Below the pieces are notes generated by a model, which was given only the letters and a program-made list of their open reading frames with translations, did not search any database and was not told where the DNA came from. This document shows, piece after piece, positions 7,187 through 13,457 of a stretch of 13,457 nucleotides of DNA. The position numbers and the translations under genes were made by a program. The stretch is taken from assembly GCA_030590715.1 (NCBI GenBank), contig JAUVCU010000012.1:1-13457 (forward strand), in the 5' to 3' direction. This DNA comes from Lentisphaeria bacterium. Lineage in GTDB: Bacteria > Verrucomicrobiota > Lentisphaeria > Victivallales > JAUVCU01. The number at the start of each line of letters is the position of its first letter. The stretch's first letter is position 1.

Positions 7187-8134
7187 TTAAAGCTTTTCAG
7201 CTACTCTTAATTTTGCACAAGCTGATCTGGAGTTGAAGTCAACTTCATCTTTGCTTGCCGTGAAAGGTTTTTTATTTACCAACTTCACCGATGCTTTATG
7301 ATCGCAAATACAAATCGGACATCCCGGCGGACAAACACAATCTTTTGTCGCTTCCTTAAAAGCCTGTTTCACAATACGGTCTTCCAGAGAGTGGAATGTT
7401 ATAATTCCAAAACGTCCTCCCGGAGCAAGTAATTTGATTCCGTCTACAACTGCTTTTTTCAGCTGCTCAAGCTCCTCGTTCACCTCGATTCTCAAAGCCT
7501 GAAAACAAAGTGTTGCTGTCGGAAGCTGTCCCGGTCTCGCTTTACCAAAAAGCTCTTCACACAACGCCTTAAGCTCTGAAGTTTTTGTAAAAACTTTATC
7601 TGTTCTTCTCTTACAAATTTCAGCAGCAAGTTTTTTGTTACTTCTGATCTCTCCATACTCCCTAAAAATTCGAGCAAGATCTTCTTCTGTGTATCTATTC
7701 AAAATACGACTAGCTGTATTTGGAGATCTTTTATCCATTCGCATATCGAGAGGTCCGTCAAAACGGTGTGCAAATCCGCGTATGGCATCGTCGATCTGAG
7801 GAGATGATATTCCAACGTCAAGTAGAATTGCATCCACAGAGTTCCAACCAATCCCTTTCGCAATGTCTGCCATTTCACTGAAGCTTCCGCGAACCAGATT
7901 CACCCGCCCTTTAGCAAATGAAAGGACTTCTTCTGAATGGGCTAGAGCCTCATTATCTCTATCAATACCAAGAAGGAGTGCTTCTTTATTCGCCTTCATC
8001 ATCATCGAACTGTGTCCTCCGTATCCCAGAGTACCGTCAACGATTCTGCATACACCTTCTTGTGGAACTAAGTGTTCAAGGATTTCCCGTGTCATTATCG
8101 GGATGTGTTTCATATCTTTATCTAAATTATCCAT
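7187..8134 (-). CDS. rsmH: 16S rRNA (cytosine-1402-N4)-methyltransferase RsmH (MraW)
   Basis: 315 aa, the usual length for the family. It uses SAM to methylate C1402 in the P-site region of 16S rRNA. Visible motifs: DGTLGYGGHS (33-42, SAM motif I), IDRD (57-60), LLDVGISSPQIDDAIRGF (104-121), DGPLDMRMD (126-134), PTATLCFQALRIEVNEEL (205-222) and GGRFGIITFHSLEDRIVK (239-256). A Cys-rich segment CVCPPGCPICIC (266-277) is a known variant feature of the family. The gene lies 39 nt after mraZ in the canonical order. The start is uncertain: ATG 8134 has AGGAA at a long 15-base spacing. An in-frame ATG at 8113 (MKHIPIM, where many family members begin) has no better site. Confidence 0.95.
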   Translation of the reverse strand: MDNLDKDMKHIPIMTREILEHLVPQEGVCRIVDGTLGYGGHSSMMMKANKEALLLGIDRDNEALAHSEEVLSFAKGRVNLVRGSFSEMADIAKGIGWNSVDAILLDVGISSPQIDDAIRGFAHRFDGPLDMRMDKRSPNTASRILNRYTEEDLARIFREYGEIRSNKKLAAEICKRRTDKVFTKTSELKALCEELFGKARPGQLPTATLCFQALRIEVNEELEQLKKAVVDGIKLLAPGGRFGIITFHSLEDRIVKQAFKEATKDCVCPPGCPICICDHKASVKLVNKKPFTASKDEVDFNSRSACAKLRVAEKL

Positions 8135-8173
8135 TAAACTTTTATGTAGTTCCTAAATTATATTTTCTTCGGT

Positions 8174-8608
8174 TTATCCGATATTCATGATTTCATCCAT
8201 GAAATCATTTTCATCTTCATTCTCAAGTTCAATTTCCCAGTTAGCTTGAGACCAAAGCTGAGCTGAGGTAAACGCACCGACCATTGTCGCACTACCATTA
8301 AGATCTGCAACTGCCTGAAGTTTTGCCGGAATTTTAATACGCCCCTGTTTATCACAGCGACATTCTTGAGCACGTGATGCAATTTTAGCTAACGCCATTG
8401 CTTTTTTTCTATCAACGATTGAAATCTCTTTAGCTTTGGAAAGGAAATGCTGAAATGACTCAATTGGATAAAGATGTAGGAAGTTCTTATTAGGCAGAAT
8501 GATAAAGCGGGTTTCTTTGTCCTTATGTCTCCAGTCTTTGGGTATAGCAATACGTCCTTGCGAATCGATTGAATGCTCAAACTCTCCACAAAATACTAAC
8601 TCGTCCAT
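8174..8608 (-). CDS. mraZ: Transcriptional regulator MraZ
   Basis: 144-aa DNA-binding protein of the AbrB-like swapped-hairpin fold that forms ring oligomers and controls the division and wall cluster it heads. Two tandem MraZ repeats are visible with the signature DxxxR: D15-SQG-R19 (followed by IAIP) and D86-KQG-R90 (followed by IKIP). The C-terminus is strongly acidic (ELENEDENDF). I choose ATG 8608 because AAGGAA lies 9 bases upstream; an in-frame GTG three codons earlier sits directly against that SD and is unlikely. The six-copy repeat array just upstream is a good candidate for its own binding site, so autoregulation is likely. First gene of the mraZ-rsmH-ftsL-ftsI block. Confidence 0.95.
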   Translation of the reverse strand: MDELVFCGEFEHSIDSQGRIAIPKDWRHKDKETRFIILPNKNFLHLYPIESFQHFLSKAKEISIVDRKKAMALAKIASRAQECRCDKQGRIKIPAKLQAVADLNGSATMVGAFTSAQLWSQANWEIELENEDENDFMDEIMNIG

Positions 8609-8630
8609 ATTTACCACTTCCTTAAACTTT

Positions 8631-8690
8631 TTAACCCTGCATTCACCTTTTCGCCCCTAACGCTACCTATCTTAACCTTAAAACACCTAA
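8631..8690 (-). promoter_or_regulatory. Putative MraZ operator: six 10-bp direct repeats
   Basis: On the minus strand AGG occurs six times at an exact 10-bp step (plus-strand CCT at 8636, 8646, 8656, 8666, 8676 and 8686). The units are AGGGT, AGGTG, AGGGG, AGGTA, AGGTT and AGGTG in plus-strand order. Two degenerate AGT units continue the phase at 8626 and 8616. MraZ of E. coli is known to bind G-rich direct repeats with 10-bp periodicity in front of its own gene. I could not settle the promoter: a weak TAAACT (8705-8700) lies just upstream. The rest of the 8691-8893 gap shows no gene. Confidence 0.75.
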
Positions 8691-8893
8691 GCTACAAGCA
8701 GTTTAGAAGAAATTTGAATAGAAATTCATAATGATAAAAACGACATATAAGGGGCATTTTTAACGAAAGAAAAAGAGAAATGGGGAGATTAGGGAAATTT
8801 AAAAAATGCAAACAAAGATATAAAAAGAACTTACCAATAAAAAAAGAATCCTTTCCTGTACACCAAGAATATGTTCTTACATGGTTTTACTTC

Positions 8894-8922
8894 TTGTTAT
8901 TGAAGTCAAGACATCATAAAAT
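8894..8922 (+). promoter_or_regulatory. Probable promoter of the binding-protein/kinase unit
   Basis: TTGTTA (8894-8899), a 17-base spacer and TAAAAT (8917-8922). Transcription would start near 8929, leaving a leader of about 29 nt before the ATG at 8958. This position argues against translation from the earlier ATG at 8925. Confidence 0.5.
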
Positions 8923-8957
8923 TTATGAATAGACTTTTTCGAAAAAAGGCGTTCAGA

Positions 8958-9733
8958 ATGAAAACACTAATCGTAGCAGCTGTATTAGGACTACAAATAC
9001 TCTTCGTTGCCCAGGCTTCTGCGCGGGAAAAAATGAAAGTGACCTTTGTAAGCCCGAGTTCGAAAAATGATTTCTTCTGGAAAAAGGTAGTCGGTTTCAT
9101 GCAGGCTACAGCAAAAGACCTGAAAATAGACCTAAAAGTTACATACACCGGTTCCGGGATCTGGACTGACTACGTAAAAGACACAATCAGAGAGTTAGAA
9201 CAAGAAGACGCTCCTGACTATCTGATTCATATATTCAGTGCAGGTATCGGAACAAAAATATTTAATCTTGCAGAAAAGAACAATATAAAACAATTTGTAA
9301 TAAACTCAGATAAAAACAAAGATCCGGAAAATATTTTTGGAGATGTGGGATCCCCGAGAGGTAGATACAAACAGTGGCTAGGACATATATTCCCCGATGA
9401 CCAACAAGCTGGATACGAACTTGCAAAGCAATTGGCAACGACCGCTAGAAGTAGAAATTTGTTTTCCACTAGCGATGGGAAAACACACATGGTAGCAATA
9501 GCAGGAAGCCTATGGTCCTCTCCTTCTACGGAATAGACTTTGCGGGAGAAGGCTTAATCCAAAAAACATCTTTCTCAACATTGGATCAAAAAGCAGCAGA
9601 AATATATTTGAACCAAATAGATAACATAGCTTGGAACCACGTTGACTTCAGAAGATTAACGAAGACCCACAACAAAAAGTTGAAAGAATACGATTTCAGC
9701 ATTAGTAGTTTTTTGGGAAATCAGTTCTGGTAA
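8958..9733 (+). pseudogene. Periplasmic sugar-type substrate-binding protein, internally deleted
   Basis: Type-1 periplasmic binding fold (Peripla_BP_1/4-like). The start ATG 8958 has AAGG eight bases upstream and opens a clear signal peptide, MKTLIVAAVLGLQILFVAQASA, here quoted in two parts: MKTLIVAAVLG and LQILFVAQASA. The first lobe begins KMKVTFVSPSSKNDFFWKKV and contains DAPDYLIHIFSAG and QFVINSD. The frame ends at TAG 9534-9536 after AIAGSLWSSPSTE, where family members continue with a hinge and second lobe. In the +1 frame (about 9525-9733) the gene resumes with YGIDFAGEGLIQKTSFS and ends LKEYDFSISSFLGNQFW, the usual C-terminus. About 100 residues of the second lobe are missing and the frame is lost. 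A deletion, possibly at repeated TACGGA-like sequence, explains both. The product would be a half-domain, unlikely to bind ligand. Confidence 0.8.
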
Positions 9734-9745
9734 ATAAGGGATAAT

Positions 9746-11671
9746 ATGAACCTGTCGATAAAGGTAAAAATTAATACAATAATAATAACTACAATATCAT
9801 GCTCATTGATTGTCGCTGGATTTGTAGAAGTCTGGACAGAAACAACCCAGCGTGAGGAAGAACAAAAAATAAAAACAAAACACACAGCCCAGCGACTGAG
9901 CTACGTTTTAAGCCTCCCTATAAAAAACTACGACATCAGTATAGGCAATAAGATGATAGAAGCGGAGATGACGGCAAAAGATATCGTTTGTATTGTTGCC
10001 CTAGAAAATGCTACGGGTTCAATTCTCCTCGGACGTGCTAAAACACCTGAAGGTAAATTGATACCATGCTCTGACTTTTCATTTATCAAAGGAAAGTTGC
10101 TTAAAGACACTAGTGAGGAAATTAAAGACGATGAAATTTCAATGGGCGAAGTCACCGTTTTTACAACGGACAAGTTCATCATTGAAAAACAAAAACGCCA
10201 TATCAAATTTCTAATAGTTAAATTTATATTTATAATTTTCGTAACTACGATAATCAGCTCACTGGCTGTCATTAAATTTGTCACATCACCGATAAAGTCA
10301 ATGATCATACTATTCTCAAGAATTGCCAACGGGGAGATGAATGCGACTATCCCCCTTAACCAGAACGATGAACTTGGAGAGCTAGCTCATAGTTTCAAGA
10401 TAATGAAGGACTCAATATCGGACAAGATGTCTACGATTGAAGTCCAAAAGCAGAACCTGAAAACCCAGTTTGGAGAAAAGGTCGAGGCCCAACAGCAGGC
10501 GGAATCAATTAAGTATTATTTGAATAACGTCATCGACTCTATGCCATCCGCTATTATAGGAGTTGATGACGATCTTAATATCCTTCAATGGAACCTTGCC
10601 GCGATGGTAATGTTTGTCGAAGATGCCGCAAGCCTCATAGGGACTAATATAAAAGATCATGATTTAGGTTTAAATGAAACAATTTTTAAACATATCACAG
10701 ACTCTATCTCCGAAAACATGATTCATGAGATCAAAAAACAAAAGCTCAAAATAAATAACGAAATTGGCACATTTGATATTCAGGTTTATCCACTTGTTGA
10801 CACAAACAATAAGGGAGCTGTAATAAGAATCGAGAATGTTACCGAGCAGGAACGGATAACAGGAATGCTTGTACAGCACGAAAAGATGCTTTCTCTAGGA
10901 AGCCTCGCCGCAGGAATGGCACACGAGATCAACAATCCTCTTGGCGGAATAATGCAGGGGATTCAAAATACACTCAGGCGCATGTCTCCGGATATGCAGG
11001 CCAACATTAACGAGGCCGAAAAGTTAGATCTCGACCTTAAGTCTCTAGATATTTATCTGGAAAACAGGAAAATAAAGAAGTTTCTTGCCGGGTGTATGGA
11101 ATCCTGCAATAAAGCGGCAAAAATTGTAAAAAACATGCTCAGTTTCAGTCGAAATCCAAATGCATCAATGATATCAACGGACGCAAAAGAACTGCTGGAA
11201 AGCACAATACTACTGGGATACTCCGATTATGATATCAAAAAGAAATACGACTTTAAGTACATCGAGATGGAAAGGGACTACGACAACTGCCTACCTCACA
11301 TTCTCTGTCAACCGACAGAACTTGAACAGGTATTACTCAACTTGATGAAAAACTCGGTATATGCAATGGAAAGCATAAAAGACGAGAATTATGCACCGAA
11401 ATTCACCTTAAAACTGAAAGCAGAGCCGGAATATGTGAGAATTGAGATTGGAGATAACGGACCGGGAATACCTGCCGATATAAAAAGCAGAATTTTCGAG
11501 CCGTTTTTCACGACGAAGCCAATCGGTATAGGGACAGGACTAGGACTTTCCGTTTCGTACTCCATCATCACCGCAAATCACAACGGGACCATGGAAGTAG
11601 TTTCCGAAGAAGGCAAAGGTTCCAATTTTATAATCAGAATTCCGATTTACAGAAGCAAAGATGATAAATAG
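9746..11671 (+). CDS. Membrane sensor histidine kinase with HAMP and PAS domains
   Basis: 641 aa, intact. TM1 (about 9-28), a periplasmic sensor region of about 120 residues with C82 and C108, TM2 (about 154-178), HAMP (about 179-231), a short coiled coil, PAS (about 255-370), then the kinase core. H-box MAHEINNPL has phosphoacceptor H393; N-box LLNLMKNSVYAM has N536; G1 is DNGPGIP (570-576), F-box FEPFFTTK (584-591) and G2 GTGLGLS (596-602). An inserted helical stretch between H393 and NMLSFSR (463-469) is typical of a PAS-kinase group that often partners periplasmic binding proteins. There is no receiver domain and no response regulator in the window. It starts 12 nt after the broken binding-protein gene with AAGGG five bases upstream, so the two were one operon. 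Its ligand is unknown; the binding protein was probably its sensor partner. Confidence 0.93.
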   Translation: MNLSIKVKINTIIITTISCSLIVAGFVEVWTETTQREEEQKIKTKHTAQRLSYVLSLPIKNYDISIGNKMIEAEMTAKDIVCIVALENATGSILLGRAKTPEGKLIPCSDFSFIKGKLLKDTSEEIKDDEISMGEVTVFTTDKFIIEKQKRHIKFLIVKFIFIIFVTTIISSLAVIKFVTSPIKSMIILFSRIANGEMNATIPLNQNDELGELAHSFKIMKDSISDKMSTIEVQKQNLKTQFGEKVEAQQQAESIKYYLNNVIDSMPSAIIGVDDDLNILQWNLAAMVMFVEDAASLIGTNIKDHDLGLNETIFKHITDSISENMIHEIKKQKLKINNEIGTFDIQVYPLVDTNNKGAVIRIENVTEQERITGMLVQHEKMLSLGSLAAGMAHEINNPLGGIMQGIQNTLRRMSPDMQANINEAEKLDLDLKSLDIYLENRKIKKFLAGCMESCNKAAKIVKNMLSFSRNPNASMISTDAKELLESTILLGYSDYDIKKKYDFKYIEMERDYDNCLPHILCQPTELEQVLLNLMKNSVYAMESIKDENYAPKFTLKLKAEPEYVRIEIGDNGPGIPADIKSRIFEPFFTTKPIGIGTGLGLSVSYSIITANHNGTMEVVSEEGKGSNFIIRIPIYRSKDDK

Positions 11672-11700
11672 ATAAGCTATACAAAAGATGTATAGCTTAT
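11672..11700. terminator. Hairpin between converging kinase and nfo genes
   Basis: Perfect 12-bp arms ATAAGCTATACA (11672-11683) and TGTATAGCTTAT (11689-11700) around loop AAAGA. It lies directly against the kinase stop and 6 bases from the nfo stop. The U-tracts are poor on both sides, so termination may be partial. Confidence 0.6.
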
Positions 11701-11706
11701 GCTGAA

Positions 11707-12549
11707 TTATTTTGCCAGACTATAAAGCCACTCGATCTCTTTATCCCAGATCTCAGGGTCAATCGTTTCCAGGACCATAGGAATCTCTTCAAAATGTGGG
11801 CTGTTCATAATATATTCGAAACAGGCCTCTCCAATATTTCCCTGGCCCAAACTGTGATGACGATCCACGCGGCTTTCAAATTCTGATTTTGCATCATTCA
11901 AATGCATAGCTTTTAGATATTTGAATCCAACAACCTCATCAAACTCTTTCCAGCTTTTCTCACAGGCTTCTTTTGTTCGAAAATCATATCCGGCAGCAAA
12001 AGCATGACACGTATCAATACAGATTCCGATTCTACTTTTATCTTCTACTTTTTCGATAATTGCAGCAAGGTGCTCAAATTTGTAACCAATATTCGATCCT
12101 TGTCCAGCTGTATTTTCAATTACCGCGATCACATCTTTTGTTTCTGCGAGAGCAAGATTGATCGACTCCGCAACTTTCTCACAGCACTCTTCCTCTGAGA
12201 TTTGTTTCAGGTGGCTCCCTGGATGAAAATTCAAAAGCTTCAGTCCCAGTTGTTCACAACGCTGCATCTCATCAAGAAACGCATCTCGTGATTTTTGAAG
12301 TTTTTCCTCTTCCGGATGACCAAGATTTATCAGATAACTATCATGAGGGAGAATATGCTCTAGCGACACTCCCATCTTCTCACAATTTGCTTTAAACTTT
12401 TCAATATTTTTTTCTGTCAGCGGTTTAGCTGCCCAGCGCTTTTGATTCTTTGTAAAAAGAGCAAATGCCTTTGCTCCGATCTTTTCAGCATTCAAAGGCG
12501 CGTTTTCAACACCACCCGATGCACTTACATGTGCTCCAACTCGTTTCAT
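11707..12549 (-). CDS. nfo: Endonuclease IV (AP endonuclease, Nfo)
   Basis: 280 aa (E. coli 285). Trinuclear-zinc AP endonuclease of base-excision repair: it cuts 5' of abasic sites and clears blocked 3' ends. All nine metal ligands of the E. coli enzyme are present at the same residue numbers: H69, H109, E145, D179, H182, H216, D229, H231 and E261. Motifs seen include VGAHVSASGGVENA, LINLGHP, NFHPGSH, IENTAGQGSNIG, CIDTCHAFAAGYD and DRHHSLGQGNIG. ATG 12549 has GAGGT eight bases upstream. It lies 105 bp after the end of mutM on the same strand, an apt pairing because glycosylase and AP endonuclease act in one pathway; a weak palindromic region between them may carry its promoter. Confidence 0.97.
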   Translation of the reverse strand: MKRVGAHVSASGGVENAPLNAEKIGAKAFALFTKNQKRWAAKPLTEKNIEKFKANCEKMGVSLEHILPHDSYLINLGHPEEEKLQKSRDAFLDEMQRCEQLGLKLLNFHPGSHLKQISEEECCEKVAESINLALAETKDVIAVIENTAGQGSNIGYKFEHLAAIIEKVEDKSRIGICIDTCHAFAAGYDFRTKEACEKSWKEFDEVVGFKYLKAMHLNDAKSEFESRVDRHHSLGQGNIGEACFEYIMNSPHFEEIPMVLETIDPEIWDKEIEWLYSLAK

Positions 12550-12560
12550 ATCTTTTACCT

Positions 12561-12588
12561 CTTAATATTAAGATTACCGCTCGCGGTA
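12561..12588. promoter_or_regulatory. Adjacent palindromes in the nfo leader
   Basis: CTTAATATTAAG (12561-12572) is a perfect 12-bp palindrome overlapping the nfo SD region. TACCGC-TC-GCGGTA (12575-12588) is a second dyad right beside it. Together they could fold the leader or bind a regulator. No convincing promoter spacing was found; TTGATA (12611-12606) with TATACC (12590-12585) is only 15 bp apart. Confidence 0.3.
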
Positions 12589-12654
12589 TAAAAACAGCGA
12601 TAAAGTATCAATTACCTTATTTTTATCAAATTGGAAGCGGAAAAATTAGGCTAT

Positions 12655-13457
12655 TCAAACCTGACAGCCAGGGCAAAAGAAACAGCTTCGCCCGCCTATT
12701 TTAACCTTTGCAATGAGAGCCGAACACTTCTGACACTTTTCCCCTGCTCTGCCGTAAACGTTGAAATCTACAGGATATTTCCATTCGCTCCCGTCGGGAA
12801 GCTCTTTTCCTTCACAATGCTTTTTCCCATCTGAAATTGAATTCGATAAAACTTTTTTTACACAAACAACAATATTTTTGATCTCTAAATCAGAAAGTTC
12901 ATTTGCTCGTTTTAAGGGATTTACATTTGCAATAAACAGAGATTCTGCCGAATAAATATTCCCGATTCCCGTCACAATCTTATTATCCATTATCAGATTC
13001 TTGATAGCTGTTTTCTTTTTTTTGCAGACTCCTTTCATAAAAGCAAAAGAGAATTCATCCTCAAGAGGCTCAACGCCAAGGTTCTTCAAAACTTCAGGAA
13101 GTGCTCCTTTTTCTGTAAATTCACAATACGAAATATATCCAAATTTCCGTACGCACTCGAACCGCATCTGCATTCCAGAATTAATATAAAAAATGGTATA
13201 TTCGTGCTTAGAGCGGTGACGGTCTGAATTTTTAATTTTTAATTTTTAGAATCGAGAATTTTCAATTGGCCGGTCATGCCCAAATGCATAATAATTCCCG
13301 ATAGATTTTCACATTCAATTACGATGTAACGCCCATAGCGTCTGACATCTGAAATTCCAGAATCGATAAGTTCATTGTGTTTCGCAATATCCAATGGATA
13401 ACGAAGCTTGTCGATAAAAGTTTCAATTGCAGAAAAACTTTTCCCCAACAGATGAGG
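12655..13457 (-). pseudogene. mutM: Formamidopyrimidine-DNA glycosylase MutM/Fpg, frameshifted (N-terminus off the window)
   Basis: Glycosylase/AP lyase that removes 8-oxoguanine. The N-part enters at the right edge as PHLLGKSFSAIET, continues to YGRYIVIECENLSGIIMHLGMTGQLKILDSKN and stops at TAA 13241-13239. The C-part, in another frame, continues with SDRHRSKHEY, CVRKFG, KKKKTAIKNLIMDNK, the H2TH motif GIGNIYSAESLF and a C-X2-C-X16-C-X2-C zinc finger, ending GCQV. Both halves are well preserved. Only the junction is wrong: three tandem copies of a 7-bp unit stand where a single copy would join the parts as DSKNSDRHRS. The first roughly 14 residues with the catalytic Pro lie beyond the window. 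Repaired length would be about 277 aa, normal for Fpg. Either recently inactivated, reversibly switched, or a sequencing error. Confidence 0.88.
13227..13247. repeat. Three perfect tandem copies of a 7-bp unit inside mutM
   Basis: AATTTTT occurs three times without interruption at 13227, 13234 and 13241 (AAAAATT on the coding strand). Two extra copies add 14 bases, shifting the frame, and the first copy brings TAA into frame right after Ser-Lys-Asn. Contraction to one copy restores the reading frame exactly. The minus-one frame is open across the repeat. Confidence 0.9.

Noticed and set aside
7301..7340. Cys-rich stretch in RsmH as an unusual zinc insertion
   Set aside because: A CxCPP...CxC segment occurs in many RsmH proteins, so it is ordinary.
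8609..8617. GTG start for mraZ three codons upstream
   Set aside because: It abuts the AAGGAA ribosome site; ATG 8608 has proper spacing.
8925..8957. Upstream ATG for the binding-protein gene
   Set aside because: It lies at or before the predicted transcription start and would put a basic 11-residue tail in front of a perfect signal peptide.
13227..13250. Programmed ribosomal frameshift in mutM
   Set aside because: There is no good slippery heptamer or downstream structure; the tandem repeat explains the frame change better.
1..13457. CRISPR arrays, tRNA/rRNA genes, insertion sequences, prophage or attachment sites
   Set aside because: None seen on either strand: no spaced long repeats, no cloverleaf, no transposase or integrase.

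Overview
The window is a moderately AT-rich bacterial segment. The sequence does not fix the organism. A type-2 LeuC, a short mraZ-rsmH-ftsL-ftsI block that does not continue into murE, several orphan small proteins and a binding-protein/PAS-kinase pair would suit a Gram-negative marine lineage, for example Lentisphaerota or another PVC group, but that is a low-confidence inference. Coding density is high, with short gaps and classical sigma70-like promoters and hairpin terminators.

Layout. (1) 1-1276, minus: leuC, cut by the left edge, with a good promoter 90-120 bp upstream. (2) 1277-1815: a 540-bp gap with small hairpins only. (3) 1816-3652, minus: three unrecognised genes (a two-TM protein, a soluble 154-aa protein, an acidic helical 209-aa protein), each with its own spacing and signals. 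(4) 3851-4861, plus: a decayed composite in which fragments of an M48 zinc metallopeptidase (three frameshifts, ruined HExxH) run into the C-terminal part of an AIM24-family gene. (5) 4913-8608, minus: the cell-division/wall block mraZ-rsmH-ftsL-ftsI. It is preceded by an exact 10-bp-periodic array of six AGG-core repeats that fits an MraZ operator, and a strong hairpin/U-tract separates ftsL from a TTG-started ftsI. (6) 8894-11671, plus: a periplasmic binding protein gene broken by an internal deletion, followed by an intact PAS-containing sensor histidine kinase. (7) 11707-13457, minus: nfo (endonuclease IV, all nine metal ligands present) and mutM/fpg, which is cut by the right edge and split by a three-copy heptanucleotide tandem repeat.

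How it fits together. The block in (5) links MraZ transcriptional control, 16S rRNA methylation and septal peptidoglycan synthesis. nfo and mutM are both base-excision-repair genes lying side by side, one intact and one apparently off. The binding protein and the kinase were probably one sensing unit. Four disrupted genes (M48, AIM24, binding protein, mutM) in 13 kb suggest ongoing gene loss, although assembly errors cannot be excluded for the pure frameshifts. I see no RNA genes, insertion sequences or CRISPR arrays, and no clearly new multi-gene system. The most interesting signals are the MraZ array, the mutM heptamer repeat and the binding-protein/kinase remnant.
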